Part shown: piece after piece, positions 16,170 to 25,497 of the stretch
How the letters are laid out: each line of letters opens with the position of its first letter
Numbering within the stretch: position 1 is the stretch's first letter
Origin: an uncultured Centipeda sp.
GTDB lineage: Bacteria; Bacillota; Negativicutes; Selenomonadales; Selenomonadaceae
Assembly: GCA_905372865.1 (NCBI GenBank)
Contig: CAJPQT010000001.1
Span: 124,001 to 188,000 of the forward strand
Direction: 5' to 3'
DNA length: 64,000 nucleotides
Program-made: the position numbers and the translations under genes
Notes under the pieces: model-generated
What the model saw: only the letters and a program-made list of their open reading frames with translations
What the model was told of the DNA's origin: nothing
Database searches by the model: none

Positions 16170-18761
16170 CTACATGATACTTTTTACCAGTTCCTTTGCC
16201 TGCTCCTCCGTCATCAAGATCTCGCGCGGCTTATTGCCGCCGGCGCTTGGTCCGATGATGCGTAGCTCCTCCATCGTGTCGACCAATCGTGCTGCTCTTG
16301 TATACCCCACACCCAATCTACGCTGAATGTTGGATGAGGATGCCTGCCCTGTAGACATGACAAGCTCAATCGCATCCGGGAGAAGCTGATCCTGCTTGAT
16401 CTGAACGCCATCATCCTCCGCGCTGTCATTTTCTGTCGCTTCGCTCTCCATGAAGTCAATGAGTTCCTCATTCTCATTGATCTCCTGGCCTTGTGCGCGA
16501 ATATAGTCCAGAAGCATTTCAACTTCCTCGTCACTGATAAACGCCCCCTGCACGCGAATAGGCTTAGCTGCCCCCTGCGGGGAGAACAGCATATCGCCCT
16601 TCCCAAGCAATGTCTCCGCTCCGCCACGGTCCAAGATTGTGCGTGAATCTACCTGAGACGAGACGGCAAAGGAGATTCGGGACGGAAGGTTCGCCTTGAT
16701 GATACCCGTGATAACATTGACCGATGGTCTCTGTGTCGCGAGAATCATGTGGATTCCTGCGGCACGCGCTTTTTGCAGAATTCTGCAGATTGCATCCTCC
16801 ACATCTCGTGGTGAAACCATCATAAGATCAGCCAGCTCATCAATCACAATGATAATGAACGGGATCTTCTCCTCCGGATAGCGGCGATTGAACGTCTTGA
16901 TGTCGCGAACTCCATGATTTGCAAAGATCGAATAGCGTTTTTCCATCTCCTGTACGGCCCAATTCAAGACGGAGGATGCTTTCTTTGGATCGGTCACGAC
17001 GGGGACCATGAGATGTGGAATCCCATTGTAATTGGAGAGCTCCACCATCTTGGGGTCAATCAGAATGAACTTCACTTCATCCGGTGTCGCTTTGAACAGA
17101 ATACTTGATATGAGCGTGTTGATACACACGGATTTACCGGATCCGGTTGCACCAGCGACCAAAAGATGCGGCATCTTCCCGATATCCGCGAAAATTGCAT
17201 GACCGCTGATGTCCATGCCAAGACCTACTGTGAGTTTGGAAGTGGCTTCCTGAAACGCAGGATTCTCCAATACCTCTCGAAGCTGAACCCCCTCCAGCGT
17301 ACGGTTCGGAATCTCAATACCAATTGCCGCCTTGCCGGGAACCGGTTCGATGCGTACCGAGGAGGTTGCCATCTGCAGAGCAATGTCCTCCGCAAGATTC
17401 GTAATCTTGCTCACTTTCACCCCGGGAGCAGGTTCCAGATCATAACGCGTGACTGCAGGACCATGACAGGTGCTGACAACCTTCGCATTTACATGGAAAC
17501 TTTCGAGTGTCTGTTGTAAAATCCGCGCATTATCCTTGATTTCCTGCGCAAGCATCTCGTTCGCTTTCTTGATATGCTTGGAAAGAATCTGTGTGACTTT
17601 GGGAAGTTCGTACGGATGCTGCCCGTTCTCGTCCACAGCAGACACAGATGGAGCTGTGGGTGCTGAGTAAGAAGATATCTCCGTTTCTGCTGCCGAAACG
17701 GCCACGGGAGGAAGAACATCCTGAATATCGTCCGTCACGTCCCCTATTGCGGGCGGATCAATCATCGCAGACTCTTCTGCAATACCTTCCTCCTGCATGG
17801 AAGATATGTCTGTCTGCGTCTCTTCCCTTCGTCCACCGTCAATCTCATCATAGTCTATGGGAATAGAAATAACTTCCTCCGCCTGAGTAAGTATCGGCTC
17901 TTTCAGCACGATAGGACACTCCAATTCCTCGGAGGCAGACGCGATATGTTCTGCCTTGTCCAAAGACGGCACTTCTGGTTCACGCATTGGGACTTCCAAA
18001 TTTTTTGCAATATCAACGGACGTGATTGGTTCATCTTCCTCTAAAAACATCGGATCGTTTGCCTGATTGTACGGAGTTGCCGAGAGTGTATGATGAACAA
18101 TCGCGGCTGTTTTTGTTTCAACTTTTTCTGCCGCAACACTTACTTTGTCGTACGTTGTACTGATAACAGCCCCTGCAGCAGTTGCCCCTTTTTTCGCCTG
18201 TTCTTTTGTCTTCATATACCCGGAGGCAAGCGACCATGTTGTCGCCAAGAGTACAGACCCCACGATGATGGTGCTCAGCAAAATGATCGCACCGTCCACC
18301 CCAAAACAAGTACGCAATATGAGGAGAAAGCCTCCGCCGACCAATCCTCCGCCGTCTGCGAGATTCTGCGGAAGGATTTCCTCATCAATGGGCACTACAA
18401 AATGATGCCATACAGCAAGAAGTGCAATGTATATGCCAATGACGCCGAAGAATTTTTTTGTATAGAGCAAACCGCGATGATGAATAATGTATTGCAGGCT
18501 GATGAGGGCGATGACTAAGACCGCAAAGGGGGCTCCCCAGCCGAACAAGTAGCGAAAGAAATCTGCAAAGAAAAAGCCAACAAAGCCAACGTTCCATCCG
18601 AGAATACCTACTGCCGAAATAAGAGCAAAAGCAAGAAGGATAAGACCGATGAGTTCATACTTCCGTCCTGATTCGTTCGGTGTTGTACTCCTCCGTTTGG
18701 TGGAGACAGACCGCGACGTTCGTCGTCCGGAACTCTTCTTTCCCAAAAACAATCCCTCCAT
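16170..18761 (-). CDS. ftsK: DNA translocase FtsK/SpoIIIE
   Basis: An 863-residue chromosome translocase that moves DNA through the division septum. Four or so membrane segments lie at about residues 35-190, then an acidic linker, then the motor with Walker A GATGSGKSV and Walker B IIIVIDELADLMM. The C-terminal winged-helix gamma domain (SNIQRRLGVGYTRAARLVD) would recognise orienting DNA sites. The start is uncertain. ATG 18761 has its only purine-rich site inside a hairpin, whereas TTG 18746 has GGAGGG 7 bases before it; both give nearly the same protein. Confidence 0.94.
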   Translation of the reverse strand: MEGLFLGKKSSGRRTSRSVSTKRRSTTPNESGRKYELIGLILLAFALISAVGILGWNVGFVGFFFADFFRYLFGWGAPFAVLVIALISLQYIIHHRGLLYTKKFFGVIGIYIALLAVWHHFVVPIDEEILPQNLADGGGLVGGGFLLILRTCFGVDGAIILLSTIIVGSVLLATTWSLASGYMKTKEQAKKGATAAGAVISTTYDKVSVAAEKVETKTAAIVHHTLSATPYNQANDPMFLEEDEPITSVDIAKNLEVPMREPEVPSLDKAEHIASASEELECPIVLKEPILTQAEEVISIPIDYDEIDGGRREETQTDISSMQEEGIAEESAMIDPPAIGDVTDDIQDVLPPVAVSAAETEISSYSAPTAPSVSAVDENGQHPYELPKVTQILSKHIKKANEMLAQEIKDNARILQQTLESFHVNAKVVSTCHGPAVTRYDLEPAPGVKVSKITNLAEDIALQMATSSVRIEPVPGKAAIGIEIPNRTLEGVQLREVLENPAFQEATSKLTVGLGMDISGHAIFADIGKMPHLLVAGATGSGKSVCINTLISSILFKATPDEVKFILIDPKMVELSNYNGIPHLMVPVVTDPKKASSVLNWAVQEMEKRYSIFANHGVRDIKTFNRRYPEEKIPFIIIVIDELADLMMVSPRDVEDAICRILQKARAAGIHMILATQRPSVNVITGIIKANLPSRISFAVSSQVDSRTILDRGGAETLLGKGDMLFSPQGAAKPIRVQGAFISDEEVEMLLDYIRAQGQEINENEELIDFMESEATENDSAEDDGVQIKQDQLLPDAIELVMSTGQASSSNIQRRLGVGYTRAARLVDTMEELRIIGPSAGGNKPREILMTEEQAKELVKSIM

Positions 18762-18769
18762 ATCACATT

Positions 18770-18798
18770 ATGCCCCCGCTCTGGGAGAGCGGAGGCAT
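18770..18798 (-). terminator. Strong hairpin between mtaD and ftsK
   Basis: Arms 18770-18782 and 18786-18798 pair at 12 of 13 positions around a GGG loop. It lies 38 bases after the mtaD stop but has no T run on the minus strand, so it may be a poor terminator. It also covers the GGGGG that would serve ATG 18761 of ftsK. Confidence 0.5.
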
Positions 18799-18836
18799 AG
18801 CAAATAAATCACCGTTGTCTACAATACAGCAGTATA

Positions 18837-20114
18837 CTATTTTGTCAGCCGATCTGCAACTTTTTGCGCTTCAAACAGAATGCGCTCTTCGTCCAAGGTT
18901 TTGATCATACCGCGTTCCATGAGAACTTTTCCGTTCACCATCACGGTATCAACCGACGAGGATTTCGCAGAATATGCAAGGAGTGACACAGGATTATAGC
19001 ACGGTGTCCATGCGGCTCCGTGCATGGAGAAGAGTACAATATCTGCTTTATCACCTGCCTGCAGTCGGCCGACACCGTGGAGGGAGAGTGCTTGTGCGCC
19101 GTACTCCGTCCCCATCTTAACTGCAGTAAGTGCCGGTACGGCAAGCGGGTCGAGCGTATCCACCTTATGGAGCAGTGCCGCAAGCTGAACTTCATCCAGC
19201 ATATCCAGATTGTTATTGCTGGATGCACCATCTGTTCCGAGAGCGACACAGATGCCTTCTGCCAAAAGACGCGGAACAGGTGCTGTTCCACTCGCGAGTT
19301 TCATATTGCTGCCGGGATTGTGCGCAACGCGAATATGATACTTCTTGATGATATCAATATCCTCATCGTCCAAATGAACACAATGTGCGGCAAGTGTACC
19401 GTTTTCAAACAATCCCGTCGAAGCGACATGAGCAAACGGCCGCTTGCCATATTCCTTCAGGCAGTTCTCGATCTCACCCACAGTTTCCGACATGTGAATA
19501 TGTACCTCTGCCCCAAGCGCCTGTGCCTTTGCGGCAACCTTCTTTAAGTAGTCCGGCGGGCAAGTATAAAGCGCATGAGGACCAAACATGACGGTAATAC
19601 GGCCGTCTGCAGCACCATGGAAATTCTCATAGAGAGACGCATTTTCCTCCAGCTTCTTCTCGCTGTCCGGCACAACACCTATAAGGCCTCTCGATAGTAC
19701 ACCGCGCAGCCCGGATGCCTCGACAACTTCGGCAACGCGCTCCATATCCGGCCCATACATGTCGGCAAACGACGTTGTCCCGCTACGGATCATCTCGACG
19801 GCAGCGAGCATAGCGCCCCAATAGATATCATCCGGGCGCAGCTTTGCCTCGATCGGCCAGATCATCTGCTCCAGCCAATCCATCAGTTTCATATCGTCTG
19901 CATAGCTGCGCAGGAGTGTCATAGACGCATGCGTATGTGCATTGACAAATCCAGGAATCGCAAAGTGATCCGTTCCGTCTATCGTATGATCCGCTTGAAA
20001 AGCGGCAGGAATATCCCCCACTGAGGTAATCCGATCATCAGTGACGGCAATATTGGCCAGCGCCGTAGTGCCATTGGGCAAAAGTGCCGTGACATTCTTA
20101 ATCAGCGTATTCAA
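18837..20114 (-). CDS. mtaD: 5-methylthioadenosine / S-adenosylhomocysteine deaminase
   Basis: A 425-residue amidohydrolase of the TM0936/MtaD type that deaminates SAH and MTA to their inosine forms. Metal ligands are seen in FVNAHTHASMT, VHIHMSET, AAHCVHLDD and LGTDGASSNNNLD. WPIEAKL and the LLRSYADDM stretch are typical of this subfamily. The start is TTG 20114, 8 bases after GGAG. It follows the AhcY homolog by 11 bases in the same transcript, which suggests that both act on the same metabolite pool. Confidence 0.92.
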   Translation of the reverse strand: MNTLIKNVTALLPNGTTALANIAVTDDRITSVGDIPAAFQADHTIDGTDHFAIPGFVNAHTHASMTLLRSYADDMKLMDWLEQMIWPIEAKLRPDDIYWGAMLAAVEMIRSGTTSFADMYGPDMERVAEVVEASGLRGVLSRGLIGVVPDSEKKLEENASLYENFHGAADGRITVMFGPHALYTCPPDYLKKVAAKAQALGAEVHIHMSETVGEIENCLKEYGKRPFAHVASTGLFENGTLAAHCVHLDDEDIDIIKKYHIRVAHNPGSNMKLASGTAPVPRLLAEGICVALGTDGASSNNNLDMLDEVQLAALLHKVDTLDPLAVPALTAVKMGTEYGAQALSLHGVGRLQAGDKADIVLFSMHGAAWTPCYNPVSLLAYSAKSSSVDTVMVNGKVLMERGMIKTLDEERILFEAQKVADRLTK

Positions 20115-20125
20115 TGCAGTCTCTC

Positions 20126-21367
20126 CTATGCCAAGCCGAGGTACTCTCTCTGCTCTGCACTCAGTTCATCAATGGAAACACCGAGGGAGTTTAGTTTGAT
20201 GTTTGCAATCTCAACATTGATCTCATCCGGCATGAGATGTACGCCCTTCTTCATTTCTTTTCCATGGCGTACCAGATGAAGTGCAGAGAAGAACTGCACC
20301 CCAAACGAGAGATCCATGATCTCGGCAGGATGTCCATCGCCTGCCGCGAGGTTGACCAATCGACCTTCCGCCAAGAGATAGAGCCGGCGCCCATCCGGCT
20401 GCACAAACTCTCTGATATTGTCACGTACGACTTCATTGGACACAGAGCCCTCGGTCAGTTCGGGGATATTGATCTCAACATCGAAGTGACCGGAGTTCGC
20501 CATCATCGCGCCGTCTTTCATCACATCGAAGTGGCGTTTGCAAAGGATGTCCTTATTGCCCGTAAGTGTCAGGAAAATATCGCCAACCTTGGCGGCCTCA
20601 TCCATCGGCATGACGTAGAAACCATCAAAGACTGCCTCAATCGCCTTGATCGGATCGACCTCCGTAATAATGACGTTTGCACCAAGCCCGCGCGCACGCA
20701 TTGCTCCACCCTTGCCGCACCAGCCATATCCTGCAATGACGACCGTCTTGCCTGCAATGACGAGGTTCGTTGTGCGCATAATGCCGTCCCATGTGGACTG
20801 ACCGGTTCCATAGCGATTGTCAAAGAGATACTTGCAGTATGCGTCATTTGCTGCAATCATCGGGAATTCAAGTTTGCCCTGGCGTTCCAATGCCTTGAGC
20901 CGATGTACGCCCGTTGTGGTTTCTTCCGAGCCGCCAATGAGCCCGGGAAGAAGATCGCGCCGCGTTGTGTGAAGCATATCAACCAGATCTCCGCCGTCAT
21001 CAATGACAATATCCGGCTTGATATCGAGCGCCTTGTTGAGGAATACGGCGTATTCTTCCTCGGTACATCCATGCCATGCAAAGACATGGATTCCCTCTTC
21101 CACGAGCGCCGCCGCAACATCATCCTGCGTAGACAGCGGATTGCTGCCCGTAACAGCGACCTCTGCACCGGCGTGCTTGAAAATTGTCGCCATATAGGCG
21201 GTCTTCGCCTCAAGATGCAGGGTAATCACCATCTTGATGCCGGCAAACGGCTTTGTGACCGAATACTCCTTGTCAGCCGCCGCCATTACTGGCATAAAGC
21301 GCTTCACCCAGTCAATCTTTGCGTGACCAGACGGTGCGAGTGCAATATCTCGAATCATTGATTCCAT
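20126..21367 (-). CDS. ahcY: Adenosylhomocysteinase family enzyme (SAH or S-inosylhomocysteine hydrolase)
   Basis: A 413-residue NAD-dependent hydrolase, shorter than the eukaryotic and proteobacterial forms. Active-site segments are present: DDGGDLVDMLH, EETTTGVHRL, NDAYCKYLFDNRYGTGQS and the NAD motif AGYGWCGKGGAMRARG. The base-recognition segment reads LHLEAKTA (residues 50-57), whereas canonical enzymes have LHMT(I/V)(E/Q)TA. The Lys at 55 replaces the Glu/Gln that contacts the adenine amino group. An archaeal relative (MJ1388) acts on S-inosylhomocysteine, and the SAH deaminase gene mtaD is next door, so that activity is plausible here. The ATG has AAGGAGAG upstream. Confidence 0.93.
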   Translation of the reverse strand: MESMIRDIALAPSGHAKIDWVKRFMPVMAAADKEYSVTKPFAGIKMVITLHLEAKTAYMATIFKHAGAEVAVTGSNPLSTQDDVAAALVEEGIHVFAWHGCTEEEYAVFLNKALDIKPDIVIDDGGDLVDMLHTTRRDLLPGLIGGSEETTTGVHRLKALERQGKLEFPMIAANDAYCKYLFDNRYGTGQSTWDGIMRTTNLVIAGKTVVIAGYGWCGKGGAMRARGLGANVIITEVDPIKAIEAVFDGFYVMPMDEAAKVGDIFLTLTGNKDILCKRHFDVMKDGAMMANSGHFDVEINIPELTEGSVSNEVVRDNIREFVQPDGRRLYLLAEGRLVNLAAGDGHPAEIMDLSFGVQFFSALHLVRHGKEMKKGVHLMPDEINVEIANIKLNSLGVSIDELSAEQREYLGLA

Positions 21368-21381
21368 GTAAACTCTCTCCT

Positions 21382-21951
21382 TCAGTTTTCAATTCCCTTA
21401 CGCGCAGGAATGCCCTGTTCATAGTAGTGGCGTACTTCCCGCATTTCTGTAATGAGATCTGCGCGATCCATCAACCATTGTGGGGCATTTCGCCCTGTAC
21501 AAACAAGCTCCATTTCGGCAGGAAGATTTTGCAGAAGTTTCTCCATTTGTTCCCGCTGAAGCAACCCAAAAGACAATGCAATATTGATTTCGTCAAGAAT
21601 GACGAGATCAGCATCCCTTTTGAACAGGACCTCCATCGCACGCTCAAATCCGGATGTGAGCAGGGCAACATAATCTGCCGGCGGCTGTCCTTTGGGGAAA
21701 ATAACAACATCATCGCCTAGCAGGGCTCTCGCCTTTTCATCCATCATCCCCTCTTCTGCGACAAAGAAGGGCTTTCCACTCGTTTCAAGCGTCATATTGG
21801 GCATTGCTCGCAGGAGCTCCTGCTCACTGTAGGCAAGCCCCTTCATAAACTGCATCATGAACACGCGATGTCCTGCCCCAAGTGCGCGTATGGCAAGACC
21901 GATCGCAGCCGTTGTCTTGCCCTTTCCATTTCCGGTATAGACCTGAATCAT
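21382..21951 (-). CDS. cobO: Cob(I)yrinic acid a,c-diamide adenosyltransferase, copy 1
   Basis: A 189-residue CobA/CobO/BtuR-type corrinoid adenosyltransferase. It opens with the P-loop YTGNGKGKTTAAIG, has DLVILDEINIAL as Walker B, and CTGRNAP and ADLITEMREV near the end. It attaches the 5'-deoxyadenosyl group of B12 coenzyme. Its ATG overlaps the pnp stop region (TGATGA) with no good ribosome site, so it probably depends on coupled translation from pnp. A second paralog lies at 28848-29384. Confidence 0.93.
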   Translation of the reverse strand: MIQVYTGNGKGKTTAAIGLAIRALGAGHRVFMMQFMKGLAYSEQELLRAMPNMTLETSGKPFFVAEEGMMDEKARALLGDDVVIFPKGQPPADYVALLTSGFERAMEVLFKRDADLVILDEINIALSFGLLQREQMEKLLQNLPAEMELVCTGRNAPQWLMDRADLITEMREVRHYYEQGIPARKGIEN

Positions 21952-24020
21952 CAGAGAAGCGCCTTGTGGCTGACGTTGATGCGTCCCTTTTCATCAATTT
22001 CGACGACCTTGACCTCAAGCTGGTCGCCGATCTTGACAACATCCTCAACATTCTCCACGCGATGTTTTGCAAGCTGTGAGATATGGCAAAGTCCCTCTTT
22101 GCCGGGCAGGAGTTCAACAAATGCACCAAATTTCAGGAAGCGTGTGACGCGTCCCGTATAGACCTCTCCGACCTCGACTTCGCGTACAATGTCCTCAATC
22201 ATCTTGCGGGCACAATCCATCGCCTCCATATTTGGAGATGTAATAAAGATGTTGCCATCCTCATGAATATCAATATCTACGCCTGTTTCATCAATGATCT
22301 TACGGACAACCTTACCCCCCGTTCCAATGACATCTCGAATCTTGTCAATGTCAATGGTGATAACCTCTACGCGCGGTGCATACGGTGAGAGTTCTGCCGC
22401 CGGCTTGTCAATGCATGCGAGCATCTTTTCAAGGATGAACGCACGTCCCTCCTTTGCCTGTGCGAGAGCCGAGGCAAGAATGTCCCGCGTGATTCCGGCG
22501 ATCTTGATGTCCATCTGAATTGCCGTAATTCCTTTTGATGTACCGGCTACTTTAAAGTCCATATCGCCGAGAGCATCCTCCATCCCTTGAATATCCGTAA
22601 GGATAGAGTAGTCATCACCATCGCGCACAAGCCCCATCGCCACACCAGAGACGGGACGCTTGATCGGAACGCCTGCACACATAAGCGACAGCGTACTTCC
22701 GCAGACACTCCCCATCGAGCTCGAGCCATTTGACTCAAGAATCTCCGAGACGAGACGAATCGTATAGGGGAAATCTTCAATCGAAGGAATCATCGGAAAG
22801 AGTGCGCGTTCCGCAAGTGCCCCATGCCCGATCTCACGCCGACCGGGACTGCGCATGGGACGCGCCTCGCCGACACTGTATCCGGGGAAATTATAGTGAT
22901 GCAGATAGTGTTTCGTTGTCTCAGGACCAAGTCCATCGATGATCTGTTCGTCTCCAATCGAACCAAGCGTCGTGACGGTAAGCACCTGCGTCTGACCTCT
23001 CGTAAAGAGACCCGAACCGTGCGTACGCGGCAAAATACCAACCTCACAGCTGACCGGGCGCACCTCATCCAACGCACGTCCATCCGGACGGATTTTTTCG
23101 TGCGTAATCATGTGACGGACGATCCCCTTTTCGATCTTGTAGAGGATCTGTCCAATCTCTTTTGCAGCATCCGGATATTCCTCGACGAAATGCTCCACGG
23201 TCTCCGCCTTGATGGCAGAAATATCTGCATCACGCGCAAGCTTGTCGCTGTTCCGTGTTGCGGCATCAAGGCGCTCCTCTGCATACGCACGCACCTTGAA
23301 CTCCAGTTCCTCGGAAACAGCAAAAATCGCGGGAGCGATCTTTTCTTTTCCACAGGCACTCCGAATATCGTTCTGAAACTCGACAAGACGACGAATCTCA
23401 GCATGACCGAACAGGATCGCATCAAGAACGATCTCTTCGGAAAGTTCGTTTGCACCCGCCTCCACCATCATAACAGCATCGTGAGAACCGGCCACGGTGA
23501 GATTCAGCTCCGAAACAGCACGCTGCGCCTCCGTCGGATTGATAACAAACGCACCATCAACATAACCGACACGCACGCCCGCAATCGGTCCCATAAAGGG
23601 GATATCCGATACGGTAAGTGCACAGGAGGCACCGATCATCGCAGCGATTTCCGGTGGATTGTCCTGCTCCACGGAGAGAACGGTAGCAACGATTTGGACA
23701 TCGTTCCGAAAGCCATCGGGGAAAAGAGGGCGAATGGGGCGATCAATCAGGCGCGCACAGAGCACGGCATCGCTGCTCGGACGTCCCTCTCGCTTGATGA
23801 AGCCACCTGGAATCTTTCCTGCAGCATACATCTTTTCTTCGTAATCTACCGTCAGCGGAAAGAAGTCAACGCCCTCACGTGGGGCACTGGAAGCTGTCGC
23901 TGTGACCAAAACAACAGTGTCGCCATAGCGAACCAAGACAGCTCCATTCGCCTGCTTTGCCATCTTCCCGTACTCGATGGTCAGCGTTCGTCCGCCCAAC
24001 TCCATCTCAAAGCATTGCAT
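21951..24020 (-). CDS. pnp: Polyribonucleotide nucleotidyltransferase (PNPase)
   Basis: A 689-residue phosphorolytic 3'-5' exoribonuclease. Two RNase PH domains are separated by a helical domain (about 1-550), then a KH domain (VITIDIDKIRDVIGTGGKVVRKI) and an S1 domain (GEVYTGRVTRFLKFGAFVE) follow. The catalytic stretch DDYSILTDIQGMEDALGDMDFK is intact. Its length is slightly below the usual 700. It follows rpsO, the classic neighbour, but a terminator lies between them. AGGAGG precedes the ATG by 6 bases. Confidence 0.97.
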   Translation of the reverse strand: MQCFEMELGGRTLTIEYGKMAKQANGAVLVRYGDTVVLVTATASSAPREGVDFFPLTVDYEEKMYAAGKIPGGFIKREGRPSSDAVLCARLIDRPIRPLFPDGFRNDVQIVATVLSVEQDNPPEIAAMIGASCALTVSDIPFMGPIAGVRVGYVDGAFVINPTEAQRAVSELNLTVAGSHDAVMMVEAGANELSEEIVLDAILFGHAEIRRLVEFQNDIRSACGKEKIAPAIFAVSEELEFKVRAYAEERLDAATRNSDKLARDADISAIKAETVEHFVEEYPDAAKEIGQILYKIEKGIVRHMITHEKIRPDGRALDEVRPVSCEVGILPRTHGSGLFTRGQTQVLTVTTLGSIGDEQIIDGLGPETTKHYLHHYNFPGYSVGEARPMRSPGRREIGHGALAERALFPMIPSIEDFPYTIRLVSEILESNGSSSMGSVCGSTLSLMCAGVPIKRPVSGVAMGLVRDGDDYSILTDIQGMEDALGDMDFKVAGTSKGITAIQMDIKIAGITRDILASALAQAKEGRAFILEKMLACIDKPAAELSPYAPRVEVITIDIDKIRDVIGTGGKVVRKIIDETGVDIDIHEDGNIFITSPNMEAMDCARKMIEDIVREVEVGEVYTGRVTRFLKFGAFVELLPGKEGLCHISQLAKHRVENVEDVVKIGDQLEVKVVEIDEKGRINVSHKALL

Positions 24021-24102
24021 ACATATCCTCCTAGGTTTCTTCGGATCATTCTATACTATAAAACCATTCGACAAAACATGTTGGAATCCTTGTCCCTATA
24101 GC

Positions 24103-24125
24103 AAAAAAGCGGGGAAGCCCCCGCT
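24103..24125 (-). terminator. Terminator of rpsO
   Basis: On the minus strand AGCGGGG-GCTT-CCCCGCT is followed by TTTTT directly, about 25 bases after the rpsO stop. It separates rpsO from pnp, so some pnp transcription must come from read-through or from a promoter in 24021-24100. Confidence 0.88.
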
Positions 24126-24148
24126 CTTTTCTCTCCGTATCTGAGATA

Positions 24149-24415
24149 TCACTTACGCAGATTGAGCTTTGCAATAATCGAGCGATAGCGCTCAATATCT
24201 GTCTGATACAGATAGCTTAGAAGGCGGCGACGATGTCCGACCATCTTCAAAAGCCCACGGCGTGAATGGTGATCCTTCTTATGTTCCTTCAGATGTTCCG
24301 TCAGGTACTGGATGCGTGCCGTCAGAACAGCAATCTGAACCTCGGGAGATCCCGTATCTCCCTCGTGTACTGCATGTTCCTTAATGATTTCTTGTTTCTT
24401 TTCCTGTGTGAGCAT
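24149..24415 (-). CDS. rpsO: Ribosomal protein S15
   Basis: A small-subunit protein of 88 residues that binds 16S rRNA. The four-helix sequence is typical: EYAVHEGDTGSPE-like EHAVHEGDTGSPEVQ, HLKEHKKDHHSRRGLL and VGHRRRLLSYLY. AGGAGG lies 7 bases before the ATG. It sits between ribF and pnp, the usual order. Confidence 0.97.
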   Translation of the reverse strand: MLTQEKKQEIIKEHAVHEGDTGSPEVQIAVLTARIQYLTEHLKEHKKDHHSRRGLLKMVGHRRRLLSYLYQTDIERYRSIIAKLNLRK

Positions 24416-24499
24416 ATTGAATCCTCCTCATAAATTTTCACCACTGACCAAGAAAGCGTCGGATTATTCGCTATCTGAGTCATGGTTTGGTTGCGTCCA

Positions 24500-25459
24500 T
24501 CATATTACCATAGAAATATTTTCTTGTAAACGAAAACTTTTATCAAAAATACGTTCGACAGTCTCCTTATCTTTTGCAATCTGATGAATTAAATCATCAA
24601 CCGAAGAAAATCGCTGCTCATTCCGTATCCTCTCATAGAAGGAAACCATGATCTCTGCGCCGTAAAGATCGCCGGAGAAATCCAAAATATGAACTTCCAA
24701 ACGACGGTCACAACCATCGAATGTTGGGTTGTTTCCAATATTCGCAACCGCGCGGTAGACCTTCTCCTGATACAGAACGGTTGCGGCATAAACCCCATTC
24801 GGCAGACGCTCATACGCTTCGTATAACGCCAGATTTGCAGTTGGGAAGCCAAGTCTGCGCCCACGTGCCTGCCCGTGTATCACAATGCCGTTGATGGAAA
24901 ACGGATAGCCGAGGTATTCGTTAACTCTATGCAGGTCACCGCTCTCAATAAGGGCACGAATCCTTGTGCTGCTCACGGGTGCTCTGTCTCGCATGACCGA
25001 CGAACAGACGATCAATCGGAACCCGTATGTCCGGGACGCTTCATGCAGGAGTTCCGGTGTCCCGACACCACTGCGTCCAAAGGTATAGTTCTCCCCCACA
25101 ACAATGTACCGCGGTGAAAAATAACGTCGAAGAAGCCGAATAAAATCATCCGGCTCTATCTCGGCGAAATCCGAGGTAAATGGGATCTCGACCAAGGCAT
25201 CTACACCGAGGTTCTTCAGAATGCGGAGACGCATTGCATCACTTGCAATGCGTCGAGGCGTGTGCTCCGGCGCAATGACGGAGCGCGGGTGATTTGCAAA
25301 CGAAAAAACAAGCGCAGTGCCTTTGATCTCCTGCGCCTTTTCGACTGCTGTACGTATGATCGCTTGATGCCCGATATGAATCCCATCAAACATACCGAGA
25401 GCAACTACGATATTTGGATGCTTTGATGGAAAATCAACCAGTTCTTTATATTTTTCCAT
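24500..25459 (-). CDS. ribF: Bifunctional riboflavin kinase / FAD synthetase
   Basis: A 319-residue protein making FMN and FAD. The N-terminal adenylyltransferase has GMFDGIHIGHQAI and ENYTFGRSGVG with SSTRIR following. The C-terminal kinase domain shows GRRLGFPTANL and PNGVYAATV. I choose ATG 25459; GAGGAG lies about 14 bases before it, which is long. A TTG at 25501 overlapping the murB stop would add 14 residues of non-family sequence. Confidence 0.94.
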   Translation of the reverse strand: MEKYKELVDFPSKHPNIVVALGMFDGIHIGHQAIIRTAVEKAQEIKGTALVFSFANHPRSVIAPEHTPRRIASDAMRLRILKNLGVDALVEIPFTSDFAEIEPDDFIRLLRRYFSPRYIVVGENYTFGRSGVGTPELLHEASRTYGFRLIVCSSVMRDRAPVSSTRIRALIESGDLHRVNEYLGYPFSINGIVIHGQARGRRLGFPTANLALYEAYERLPNGVYAATVLYQEKVYRAVANIGNNPTFDGCDRRLEVHILDFSGDLYGAEIMVSFYERIRNEQRFSSVDDLIHQIAKDKETVERIFDKSFRLQENISMVI

Positions 25460-25497
25460 AGGGAAGAAACATTCTCCTCGTATGTATATTCCGTCGT

